From Eubacteriales Family XIII. Incertae Sedis bacterium (GTDB lineage: Bacteria > Bacillota > Clostridia > Peptostreptococcales > Anaerovoracaceae), in assembly GCA_031255695.1 (NCBI GenBank), contig JAIRSA010000072.1, positions 1 through 32,994 of the forward strand: DNA of 32,994 nucleotides, read 5' to 3'. The notes under the pieces were generated by a model that saw nothing but the letters and a program-made list of their open reading frames with translations, ran no database searches and had not been told where the DNA came from. The translations under genes were made by a program, and so were the position numbers. Positions 25,455 through 32,994 of this stretch are shown here, in pieces; position 1 is the stretch's first letter; each line of letters starts with the position of its first letter.

Positions 25455-25837
25455 GGCGGCGCGCCCTTCGGTTACCATAGCTTTGCAGCTAGATTACATT
25501 TTAATAAAATTAGATAATTGTTATTGCGAAACCACAGAAATCGGTATAATATGTAAATAGAGAATTAGCGGGACGGCGGGGGCGCGTGTGGCGCCCTGGA
25601 ACTGGCGGAGCGCGTGGAAACGCTGGAAATTGAATGGGCCGGCGGGGCGCGCGTGGCGCATCGGCCAGGGCGCGTGTGGCGCCCATGGGCCGGCGGGGCG
25701 CGTGGAAGCGCTTGAAACCGAATGGGACGGCGGGGCGCGCCGGCGGGCGCGCGCACGGGTTTCTATGCCAGGCGGCCATACAGGCCATCGTACAGTAATC
25801 TTTAATGAGAATCGGCTGAGAATAGGAGAGTAAGATT
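25455..25837 (+). other. Spacer before the SLH gene, with promoter and an 88-base tandem repeat
   Basis: The first 100 bases are AT-rich. TATAAT at 25545-25550 with TTATTG about 18 bases upstream could be the promoter, giving a leader near 280 bases. The leader contains an 88-base tandem duplication: a 17-base word (GGGCGCGTGTGGCGCCC) at 25580-25596 and 25668-25684, and a 41-base segment at 25611-25651 and 25699-25739 (36 of 41 identical). No terminator for pyrG was recognised. Confidence 0.65.
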
Positions 25838-28273
25838 ATGAAAAAGATAGTGTCTTGGATTGCGATAACGACTATGGCAGCCGCATTGTTTGTCTCAGGC
25901 GCTGCCAGCCAGCCGTCATACGCGGCGGCCAGTTTCCCCGACATAGCGGGCCATTGGGCGGAGGGCGAGGTCATGAGCGCCACCAACCACGGCTATATCA
26001 ATGGCTATGTGGACGGCACTTTCAGGCCGGACAACCCCATTTCGAGGGCCGAATTCGTAAAGATCATCAATACCGCCATGTATTATACCGAAATGACGAA
26101 CATAGCCTACAAGGATGTCCCTGTCAACGAATGGTATTTCTATGAAGTCCAGAAGGCCCAGCGCGCCGGCTATATCCAGGGCGACGATTCGGGCCTGTTC
26201 AGGCCGGACGCGCAGATAACCCGCGAAGAGACGGCGGTGATCCTGGGGCGCATTTCCGATGAAGGCGATTCCAATTTCTCCCTTACGGGGGTCAGGGACG
26301 TGTCGCGCGTAAGCGACTGGGCCATGGAAGGCGTGCGCAGGGCCTACAGCCTGGGCTATATGAACGGCGACACGAACGCGAACTTCAACCCGGCGGCCCC
26401 TCTCAGGCGGGGCGAGGCGGTCAAGATAATAAACAGGGTGATCGGGCTGCAGCCCATGGATGTCAGCTCTGGCAGCGGCACAGGCCAGAACGGCAACCAG
26501 AACAACAATAACAACAACGATAATCAGAACAATAACAACAGCACGGCGCCCAGCGTATCGAGCGTCAATATCTCGTCCATAACCCAGAGCCAGGCCACGC
26601 TTACGTTCACCGTCTCCAAGGACGCTACGCTCTACTGGGTCGTGCTGCTAGGCGACGGGTCGTCTACGCCCAACGCGACACAGATAACGCAGGGGCGGAC
26701 AAACGGGAATTCGTCCGCATATTCGTACAGCAGCAGGACAGTCTATGCCAATTCAAGCTCCAGCGCCACATTGAGCAGCCTGGATGCGGATCAGTCCTAC
26801 AAGGTATGCCTCGTGGCCAAGGACTCGAACGGCGTATTCTCGCCCATAGCCACCAGGACATTTACGACCAGCGCGTCCGGGAGCACGGGCGAGAACTGGC
26901 TCAGCACCTTCAGCGTCGGCAGCATCACGAACGATTCCATCAAACTCACCGCGAGATCGACCAGGAGGGGCTATGTGTACTGGGTCATCGTCGAGGGCAG
27001 CAGCTCGTCTACGCCGTCGGCAAGCCGCATAAGGGATGGCAGGGACGCATCGAACAATTACGTCGATCATTCAGACAGCTTCTCGGTCAGCGCGAACTCG
27101 TCGGAGAGCATGGATATATATGACCTGACGCCGGGCACCAACTACCGCATCTATGGCTGCGTGTTCGACGGCACAAGCAGCAACAGCAACTACTCCGTGG
27201 TGAAATCGGCCTCATTTAAGACCACAGGCACCAACAACCAGTGGATATCCAGGCTGAACGTGCCGACCGCCGACATCCAAGAGACGTCAGCGCGCTTCAC
27301 CAGCACCTTCAGCGTCAGCGGCAGCAGCTACAGGTTCTACTGGATGGCCGTGAAGAACTCGAACCCGACGCCGACCCCCGCGCAGATCAAGGCGGCCAGC
27401 TATGGCGGTTCGAGCACGGCGACGAACACTTACAACCCGAATATCGTCGATTTCGGCGACGGCAGCGGGTATTCCGTGCCGAGCTCAAGGTCTTTGAGCT
27501 ATGATGTCAACAATCTTGTGGCCGGCGAGACCTATGCCGTCTACGGCGTGGTCTATTCGGGCTCGTCGACATATTCCAACGTCGTGAAGTCGAACACGTT
27601 CAAGGCCGACAGCCAGGTGGCCTACGCCACGAACCTCACGGCCATGTCGCTCTCGTACAAGGATGGCGGCGGGAGCACGAAGCCGCTGGAGAGCGGCAAG
27701 TTCAGCTTTGCGCCGGGCACATACACATATAACGTGGCATTGCCGGCAGGGAGCACCGAAATGTCGCTTTCCGTGACGACGGCCGCGCTGGCTACGGCCA
27801 GGCACAACGGCAACGTGTTCGCGAACTTCGGCGCTACAGGCAGCATCAGCGTGCCGCTTGGCACGGGGACTACGCAGGTGGACATAACCGTCCGCGAGAG
27901 CGGGAAGACGGACAGGGTATATAGGCTCAACGTGTCCGTGGAGGCCGCGCCGACTGCCGAGATAAACAGCATAAGCATCCAGGACCTGCAGCCTGAATTC
28001 TCATTCAGCAAGGGCACATACGAATATCACCACACTGTCGCCAGCGGCACTTCGTCTGTGCCTGTACTGGTGAATGCAGCGAGCGGCGTGAACGTGAACG
28101 TGACGAGCACTGGGCCCAGCCCGCCGTCGAGCTCTTCGGAGGGGAGCTATATGGTGCAGCTGAACGCCCCAAGCGCGGATACTGCGGGTTCGGGCGTCAC
28201 GGTGATAACAATAAGCGCGTCCAAGGCGGGCGCGGACGATGTAGAATATAGGATCACTATTACAAGGCCTTAG
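25838..28273 (+). CDS. Secreted SLH-domain surface protein with Fn3-like and cadherin-like repeats
   Basis: 811 residues, GGAGAG upstream of the ATG at 25838. A signal peptide (1 to about 30) is followed by three SLH modules (about 33-76, 91-139, 151-203; e.g. FPDIAGHWAEGEV and FRPDNPISRAEFVKII) that should bind pyruvylated cell-wall polymer. An Asn-rich linker (about 218-234) leads to three related beta-sandwich repeats (238-346, 353-464, 469-592), each with a YWVV or YWMA core and the phrase STPxAxxI, then two cadherin-like beta-sandwich domains (about 597-701 and 708-811, with FSFAPGTYTYNVALPAG). No enzyme domain was recognised, so it is probably structural or adhesive at the surface. A stem-loop follows the stop. 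Confidence 0.88.
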   Translation: MKKIVSWIAITTMAAALFVSGAASQPSYAAASFPDIAGHWAEGEVMSATNHGYINGYVDGTFRPDNPISRAEFVKIINTAMYYTEMTNIAYKDVPVNEWYFYEVQKAQRAGYIQGDDSGLFRPDAQITREETAVILGRISDEGDSNFSLTGVRDVSRVSDWAMEGVRRAYSLGYMNGDTNANFNPAAPLRRGEAVKIINRVIGLQPMDVSSGSGTGQNGNQNNNNNNDNQNNNNSTAPSVSSVNISSITQSQATLTFTVSKDATLYWVVLLGDGSSTPNATQITQGRTNGNSSAYSYSSRTVYANSSSSATLSSLDADQSYKVCLVAKDSNGVFSPIATRTFTTSASGSTGENWLSTFSVGSITNDSIKLTARSTRRGYVYWVIVEGSSSSTPSASRIRDGRDASNNYVDHSDSFSVSANSSESMDIYDLTPGTNYRIYGCVFDGTSSNSNYSVVKSASFKTTGTNNQWISRLNVPTADIQETSARFTSTFSVSGSSYRFYWMAVKNSNPTPTPAQIKAASYGGSSTATNTYNPNIVDFGDGSGYSVPSSRSLSYDVNNLVAGETYAVYGVVYSGSSTYSNVVKSNTFKADSQVAYATNLTAMSLSYKDGGGSTKPLESGKFSFAPGTYTYNVALPAGSTEMSLSVTTAALATARHNGNVFANFGATGSISVPLGTGTTQVDITVRESGKTDRVYRLNVSVEAAPTAEINSISIQDLQPEFSFSKGTYEYHHTVASGTSSVPVLVNAASGVNVNVTSTGPSPPSSSSEGSYMVQLNAPSADTAGSGVTVITISASKAGADDVEYRITITRP

Positions 28274-28286
28274 CCTTACAATGCCT

Positions 28287-28340
28287 TGCCGCTGCGTGAA
28301 AACAACCTTCTTTCATTTTCACGCTTAGGGCTTTGCGGCA
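28287..28340 (+). terminator. Stem-loop after the SLH gene
   Basis: Outer stem TGCCGC (28287-28292) with GCGGCA (28335-28340), inner stem GCGTGAAAA (28294-28302) with TTTTCACGC (28316-28324). No T-run follows, so its strength as a terminator is uncertain. Confidence 0.55.
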
Positions 28341-28431
28341 GCTTAAAGATGTAATGACGGCTGCGGGCTTGCACCGGCCCGCGGCCGGCCCACATTAGCC
28401 ATCCGATGGCAGCAAGGGTGTTTAGGGGTTA

Positions 28432-28593
28432 ATACTGTTCTCCGACTAAAAGCGCGACATATTTGCGGCTGATTCGCCGCCCTGCTTTGTTGCAAAGCCG
28501 CACCGAACCTCCGGGTTCGCCTTGCGTTTTGCGCCTAGCAGGACAGCAAATCATCACGCAAATCTTATCTGCGTTTCAATCGGAGAACAGTAT
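28432..28593. mobile_element. 162-base MITE-like element with 14-base terminal inverted repeats
   Basis: The ends ATACTGTTCTCCGA (28432-28445) and TCGGAGAACAGTAT (28580-28593) are perfect inverted repeats, and the similarity continues imperfectly inward for about ten bases. The inside folds into several hairpins: GCGGC/GCCGC (28465-28480), GCTTTG/CAAAGC (28484-28498) and CGAACC/GGTTCG (28504-28519). It is non-coding. Its right 55 bases recur at 32860-32913. No clear target-site duplication was seen, so it could also be a structured RNA or REP-like element. Confidence 0.65.
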
Positions 28594-28649
28594 AAAAGGG
28601 ATTAGGAGGCGGCTTTAGGGAAGGCCGCCTATGCAGCGAAGGGCAGAGT

Positions 28650-31600
28650 ATGGTAGGAAGAAATCTGACGCGCAGAAATGGCTCAATTCTTCGGAAAATG
28701 CTCGGACCGCTGTTGACCGTCATGATCTTTCAGGCAGCACTAGTTTACGGCATGTTTTTTTTGCTTGGGATCACTGAGGAGATCGAAGGCAATGCCTTTG
28801 ATAATCTGGCGGAAACCACGGAGAGCAAAAGGGAACAGTTTGAACGCGACATGAAGCAGCTGTGGGGGAATTTAGGGGATTTCTCAGATGTTGTGAACAC
28901 AAAGCTTTCAGGCATCATTGCTGTGCGCCTTGAAGAGGGCGACGGCGAGCCTTCTGTCGCGGAAATCATCGACGAGCTCACCCAGTCTGTGTCTGGCGAC
29001 CTTGTACGGCTGCTCCGCAGGAACTATGCCACAGGCGCATTTTTGATACTGAACGGCGAAGATGGCGCTGAGGCCCGCCAGGGCCTGTATTTCCGCGCCA
29101 TCGACCCCATTGGCGACATGAACGGCAATCAAGGCATAACGATAATGCGTTCCCCTGCGGGCTTCTCTGGCTTGCCAGACGGCATTTGGCCCGATCCGCT
29201 GTGGGAGCCGGATTTCACGCTTGAGCCTGGCGATCCGGCCAGCGCGTTCTATTACCGGCCATTTGCGGCCGCCCTGTCGAGCCCAGGCTCCCCGCCCGGC
29301 GCATTAGGCTACTGGTCCCCGCCTTTTGTACTCGGAGGGGAAGGCTCAGGCGGCCAGGATAGGGTGATAACGTATTCGGAGCCGCTGATGTTCAACGGCC
29401 TGCCCTACGGCGTATTTGGCGTCGAAATAAGCGAAGCCCACCTCGAATCAAGGATATATTCCGCCAGGCTGAACCTAGTCGCCGAATCAGGCTACGGGCT
29501 TATGCTTGGGGAGCGGCCGGAAGGCGGCGGGCGTAGCCAGAGCCTCAGGCCGGTCATCATGAACGGGCCCTTCCTCAAACAATCCTACGTGCCGGATCAG
29601 GACATAAGCATAGTAATGGAAGACAGCGATCTGCCCAGGCCTGAAGACATATACTCCATCACGAATCTGGACAGCCCCAAAACAGTCTACGCCGTCAAGC
29701 GGGAACTGGAATTGTACCCGGACGGCTCCCCCTTCGCCGACGAGCAGTGGTCAATATTAGGGATACAGAGCGAGGATGCCCTGCTGGGCTTTTCCAAGCA
29801 GATAAACACGCTTATGATGACGGTGCTGCTGGCGTCGATGGCCGCAGGCGTTATCGGCATCGTCCTGGTCGCGAATATGATCACCACGCCTATCCGCGAG
29901 CTCGCGTCCCAGCTGCGGAGCACCGACCCGAACGGCAAGATCCGGCTGGACAAGCTCGCGATCCTTGAAATTGACGAATTGTCGGAGTCCATAGAGACGC
30001 TGAGCGAGAAGGTGGCGGACGCCAACCGCAAACTTGCCGACATACTTGAAATGGCAAAAACGGCAATTGCTGTATTCGAATACAACGACAGGCATACGAA
30101 TCAGATCATCTATACTAAGCAGTTTGCGGAGCTGATCGGCCTGCCCGAGTCCGACGGGAGCACTATGAAGATCCCTGAATTCATAAAGGCCGTGCGCAAG
30201 CTGAAACTGGTAAAGGAATCCGTGCAGGAACCCCGTAGGGACTATATCTACAGGACATCGGGCACCGGCAAGCCGGTCTGGGTCAGGCTGCTTCTGGCAA
30301 AGGGGAAGAACAGCCTGACGGGGGTGATCACGGACGTGACGCGGGAGATGGAGGAGCTGAAGCGGCTGGAGTACGACCGAGACTATGACATACTCACGGA
30401 CGTGTACAACAGGCGGGCCTTCCACCATATCGTGTCCGGGCATTTCAGCGAGCCGGAGAAACTGGGCGTAGCCGCAGTCGTGATGCTCGACCTCGACAAC
30501 CTGAAGAATATGAACGACACCTTCGGGCATGACTACGGCGACAAATATATAAGGCTTACGGCCGCCAACCTCAAGAAGTTCGGTTCGGAGCAGACGGTTG
30601 TGGCCAGGCTCGCGGGGGACGAGTTTATAGTCTTTTTCCATGGCTACAGCGATAAATCGCAGATCCGCGCCATATGCGATATGATAAAGAACTCCATGGG
30701 GGAGGCCGCGCTCCTGCTTCCGGACGGCACGAAGGCGGCCATACAGATATCGGCAGGGATAGCGTGGTATCCGGACGATTCGGAGTCATGCGAGGAGCTG
30801 ATACGTTTTGCGGATTTCGCCATGTACACGGTCAAAAAGACGAACAAGGGGCAGTTCAAAGAATTCGACATTGGTTTCTACAATAAACATTCCTATCTCT
30901 TGTACAGCCGGAAAGAACTGGATCTCATACTCGAAAAAGAGTTGGTGTACTACCTGTTCCAGCCCATAGTGGATGCGTCGACTGGGGATGTCTACGCCTA
31001 TGAGGCCCTGATGCGGCCTATGGGCGAGACGATACAGAGCCCGGCTGCGCTGATAGCGCTGGCTCAGGCGCATTCGCGGCTGGGGCAGATCGAGACGCTG
31101 ACGCTTTTCAAGGCACTTGAGGCCTTTGTGAAATTGCCGGGGATCTACGATAGCGGCCTAAAGGTCTTCATCAATTCCATAGCGAGCCAGAAGCTGACCC
31201 AGGATGAGGAGAAGCTGCTTGAGGGGTATTATGGCAGGTATCTGGACCGGGTCGTGGTCGAGCTGACCGAGGGTGAGCGCAACGATGAGGCGATGACAAA
31301 GGAGAAGCTGGATTTCATGCGGGCGCATGGCCAGGAGCTCGCCATCGACGATTTCGGCGTGGGCTACAACAGCGAAAGCCTCATGCTGAAATATCAGCCG
31401 GACTATATAAAGATCGACATGGAGCTCATCCGCAACATCCACAATGACCCCAACCGCCAGTCGCTGGCCAAGAACCTCATCAAATATGGGAAGACGGCGG
31501 GCATCAAGATGCTTGCCGAGGGGGTGGAGAGCTTTGAGGAGATGGAGTACCTGATAAAGGCGGGGATCGATCTGCTCCAGGGCTACTATATCTGCCGCCC

Positions 31601-31673
31601 GATGAATATGCCGCCGACATCGATACCCGCGCTCAAGGAAGAGATACGCAGGGCGGCCAACGGCGAAGGCTGA
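28650..31673 (+). CDS. Membrane-bound diguanylate cyclase/phosphodiesterase (sensor-HAMP-PAS-GGDEF-EAL)
   Basis: 1007 residues. Membrane segments at about 18-41 and 388-409 enclose an extracytoplasmic Cache-like sensor of about 340 residues. HAMP (about 410-460) and PAS (about 460-566) follow. The GGDEF domain (about 575-740) has DLDNLKNMNDTFGHDYGD and the active motif as AGDEF (655-659), a common active form; no RxxD inhibitory site precedes it. The EAL domain (about 755-990) has EALMR, FINSI, ELTEGE, AIDDFGVGYNSESL, DYIKID and LAEGVE, so the metal and catalytic residues seem complete. It may make and degrade cyclic di-GMP in response to an outside signal. A hairpin AGGCGGC/GCCGCCT (28607-28630) lies in its leader; the ribosome binding site is weak. 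Confidence 0.92.
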   Translation: MVGRNLTRRNGSILRKMLGPLLTVMIFQAALVYGMFFLLGITEEIEGNAFDNLAETTESKREQFERDMKQLWGNLGDFSDVVNTKLSGIIAVRLEEGDGEPSVAEIIDELTQSVSGDLVRLLRRNYATGAFLILNGEDGAEARQGLYFRAIDPIGDMNGNQGITIMRSPAGFSGLPDGIWPDPLWEPDFTLEPGDPASAFYYRPFAAALSSPGSPPGALGYWSPPFVLGGEGSGGQDRVITYSEPLMFNGLPYGVFGVEISEAHLESRIYSARLNLVAESGYGLMLGERPEGGGRSQSLRPVIMNGPFLKQSYVPDQDISIVMEDSDLPRPEDIYSITNLDSPKTVYAVKRELELYPDGSPFADEQWSILGIQSEDALLGFSKQINTLMMTVLLASMAAGVIGIVLVANMITTPIRELASQLRSTDPNGKIRLDKLAILEIDELSESIETLSEKVADANRKLADILEMAKTAIAVFEYNDRHTNQIIYTKQFAELIGLPESDGSTMKIPEFIKAVRKLKLVKESVQEPRRDYIYRTSGTGKPVWVRLLLAKGKNSLTGVITDVTREMEELKRLEYDRDYDILTDVYNRRAFHHIVSGHFSEPEKLGVAAVVMLDLDNLKNMNDTFGHDYGDKYIRLTAANLKKFGSEQTVVARLAGDEFIVFFHGYSDKSQIRAICDMIKNSMGEAALLLPDGTKAAIQISAGIAWYPDDSESCEELIRFADFAMYTVKKTNKGQFKEFDIGFYNKHSYLLYSRKELDLILEKELVYYLFQPIVDASTGDVYAYEALMRPMGETIQSPAALIALAQAHSRLGQIETLTLFKALEAFVKLPGIYDSGLKVFINSIASQKLTQDEEKLLEGYYGRYLDRVVVELTEGERNDEAMTKEKLDFMRAHGQELAIDDFGVGYNSESLMLKYQPDYIKIDMELIRNIHNDPNRQSLAKNLIKYGKTAGIKMLAEGVESFEEMEYLIKAGIDLLQGYYICRPMNMPPTSIPALKEEIRRAANGEG

Positions 31674-31955
31674 CGCGGCGGCCGGTGCAGGCGGCGGGCC
31701 GGCAACGTCATATGGCGCAGCGGGCGGGCCGCCGCGCCAAGTGCGCCATGCTGGCCGCCGGCGCCGCCAGCACATAGGGCCGGACGGGCGGGCAGCACGC
31801 CGCCAGCCGCCGCACTAGCTGGTGCCAGGCGTGCCAGGCTGTGACCGAAGCGCCCACAGCGCCGCCGCGCCGAGTGCGCTGGGCTTGCCGGAGCGCTGCC
31901 GCGCCGAGTGCGCCGGGCTTGCCGAAGCGCCGCCGCGCCAGGCCTGACGCCGCCA
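31674..31955. repeat. GC-rich repeat region between convergent genes, with 34-base units
   Basis: The whole 282-base gap is GC-rich and repetitive. Clear 34-base units lie at 31861-31894 and 31895-31928, with a partial third unit at 31929-31951; the core is CCGCGCCGAGTGCGC. The upstream part carries more degenerate related words. No clear terminator was identified for either flanking gene. Confidence 0.8.
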
Positions 31956-32663
31956 TTACGAGACCGCTGTGTCCAGCGCGATCCTCACCATATCCGTAAA
32001 CGTCTCCTCGCGCTCCTTCGGGCTTGTCTCCTCGCCGGTGACGAAGTGGTTGCTCATGGTCAGGATGGCCAAGGCGTTCACGCCGTTGACGGCCGCATTC
32101 ATATATAAAGCGGCGGCCTCCATCTCGACGCACAGCACGCCCATGGCCGCCCATTTCTTCCACCATCCATCCTCGACCTCGTAAAAGACATCGCTTGTGA
32201 GAATATTGCCGGCATGGGCGCCGATGGAGAGCGCCTCGGCTGCCGCGTGCGCCTTTAGGAGTAGTTCCCAGCTCGCTGTCGGGGCGAGCGTGCCGTTCAG
32301 CTGGAAGGTATGCGCATAGTTGGAATCGGTCGATGCAGACACCCCAAGCACCACATCCTTGATTTTCAGTTTGCTGCTGAAGGCGCCGGCAGTGCCGATG
32401 CGGATGAGGTTCTGGACATTGTATTCGGTGATCAGCTCCCACGTGTAGATCCCGATGGAGGGCATGCCCATGCCCGTGCCCTGGACTGAGACAGGGACGC
32501 CCTTGTACGTGCCGGTGAACCCGAACATCCCGCGGATCTCATTGTAGCACACCGGGCTACCCAGGAAATTCTCGGCGATGAACTTCGCCCGCAGCGGATC
32601 GCCCGGCAATAAAACAGATTCAGCTATCTGGCCGGCAGACGCGGCATTGATATGTGTTGACAT
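31956..32663 (-). CDS. deoD: Purine nucleoside phosphorylase, DeoD type
   Basis: 235 residues from MSTHINAAS. The start at 32663 has AGGTG at the right distance; a GTG twelve bases upstream would lie over it. Splits purine (deoxy)nucleosides with phosphate for salvage. Family signatures: VLLPGDPLRAKFIAENFL (phosphate-binding GDPLRA), GTGMGMPSIGIYTWELI, IRIGTAGAF, VEMEAAALYMNA (ribose-binding VEMEAA) and the catalytic Asp region, seen here as ILTMSNHFVTGEETSPKER. In that last motif relatives usually have SD(H/N); here it reads SN-H, so the usual proton-donor Asp seems to be Asn. Otherwise complete. Confidence 0.92.
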   Translation of the reverse strand: MSTHINAASAGQIAESVLLPGDPLRAKFIAENFLGSPVCYNEIRGMFGFTGTYKGVPVSVQGTGMGMPSIGIYTWELITEYNVQNLIRIGTAGAFSSKLKIKDVVLGVSASTDSNYAHTFQLNGTLAPTASWELLLKAHAAAEALSIGAHAGNILTSDVFYEVEDGWWKKWAAMGVLCVEMEAAALYMNAAVNGVNALAILTMSNHFVTGEETSPKEREETFTDMVRIALDTAVS

Positions 32664-32727
32664 GGAGCACCTCACTTTCCACTTTCCTTTTCATAGTCAT
32701 GCAGTTTTTCCTTGACTTCTCTCATTA

Positions 32728-32755
32728 ATTGTACGCGGCTGTCCCGATAAGTCAA
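32728..32755 (-). promoter_or_regulatory. deoD promoter
   Basis: On the minus strand TTGACT (32750-32755) and TACAAT (32728-32733) are 16 bases apart, about 65 bases before the start codon. Confidence 0.6.
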
Positions 32756-32859
32756 CAGCTAAATGAGAAAAAACCGCATTAATATGCAGATGTCATTCGA
32801 AAGTCCCCTACGCTTTATGCGCAGCTACCCCCATCACGCGCCTATCACTGCGTGCGCCG

Positions 32860-32913
32860 CAGGACGTCAGATCATAGCGCAAATCTTGGCCAGTTTTAAT
32901 CGAAGAACAGTAT
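32860..32913 (+). repeat. Partial second copy of the inverted-repeat element
   Basis: These 54 bases align with 28539-28593 along their whole length, sharing CAGGAC, ATCAT, CGCAAATCTT and a terminal AGAACAGTAT. The left end and the matching inverted repeat are not recognisable upstream, so the copy is truncated or diverged. As in the first copy, it lies just upstream of a gene on the plus strand. Confidence 0.65.
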
Positions 32914-32926
32914 CGGTAATCTTTCT

Positions 32927-32955
32927 TTGATTTTTACATGGAATTAGTGTAAAAT
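32927..32955 (+). promoter_or_regulatory. Promoter of a gene at the right edge
   Basis: TTGATT (32927-32932) and TAAAAT (32950-32955) are 17 bases apart. AGGTGG and an ATG follow. Confidence 0.5.
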
Positions 32956-32968
32956 GAATTAGGTGGCC

Positions 32969-32994
32969 ATGATAGACGATGGACGGCGGAATCA
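32969..32994 (+). CDS. Start of a gene cut by the right edge (unknown)
   Basis: ATG at 32969 lies just after AGGTGG and downstream of a plausible promoter. Only eight codons (MIDDGRRN) are in the window, so nothing can be said about function. An alternative ATG in another frame lies at 32980. Confidence 0.3.

Noticed and set aside
25588..25833. Small Arg/Trp/Gly-rich protein before the SLH gene
   Set aside because: The frame is made of the 88-base repeat and has no ribosome binding site or normal composition.

Overview
The window looks like chromosomal DNA of a GC-rich member of the Clostridia (Bacillota). Pointers are a type III glutamine synthetase, an ANTAR regulator next to purF, a NiaR/NiaX niacin pair, an SLH-domain surface protein, a PhoP/PhoR-Pst locus with TTAACA-type Pho boxes, AGGAGG-type ribosome binding sites and good sigma-A promoters (several TTGACN-17-TATACT). 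Codon use is odd for such GC: ATA (Ile) and AGG (Arg) are very common. No rRNA, tRNA, CRISPR array or transposase gene was seen.

Layout. 1-7478: a PucR-type regulator (cut by the left edge), then a tightly coupled operon of hydantoinase A and B, a small cupin and an M24 metallopeptidase, probably for an amide or cyclic-amide substrate. 7479-8341: a gene-free, partly AT-rich stretch with a promoter, a structured GC-rich segment, an acpS-like remnant and a hexanucleotide array. 8342-9334: an AraC regulator. 9395-16345 (minus strand): the phosphate-starvation operon pstS-pstC-pstA-pstB-phoU-phoP-phoR, with a Pho box upstream. 17003-19493: a small conserved-looking gene converging on purF, and an ANTAR regulator upstream of purF. 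19751-21129: niaR and niaX. 21194-23514: glnA (type III) behind an attenuator whose antiterminator hairpin fits the ANTAR-target pattern. 23829-25454: pyrG. 25838-31673: a large SLH/Fn3-like surface protein and a membrane GGDEF-EAL protein, separated by a small element with terminal inverted repeats. 31956-32663 (minus): deoD. A further gene seems to start at the right edge.

Three things stand out. First, nearly every intergenic gap, and four coding regions (pucR-like, cupin, phoR, the 5' part of pstS), contain locally unique GC-rich tandem or near-tandem repeats. Inside genes they stay in frame and add Gly/Ala/Pro- or Met/Glu-rich loops to otherwise conserved domains. Second, the phosphate system is unusual: pstC has an in-frame TAG at a conserved position, and PstS has its two halves in swapped (circularly permuted) order. 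Third, the glnA leader holds a mutually exclusive hairpin/terminator pair that links it to the nearby ANTAR protein.

All functional names rest on motif reading by eye. No database search was possible.
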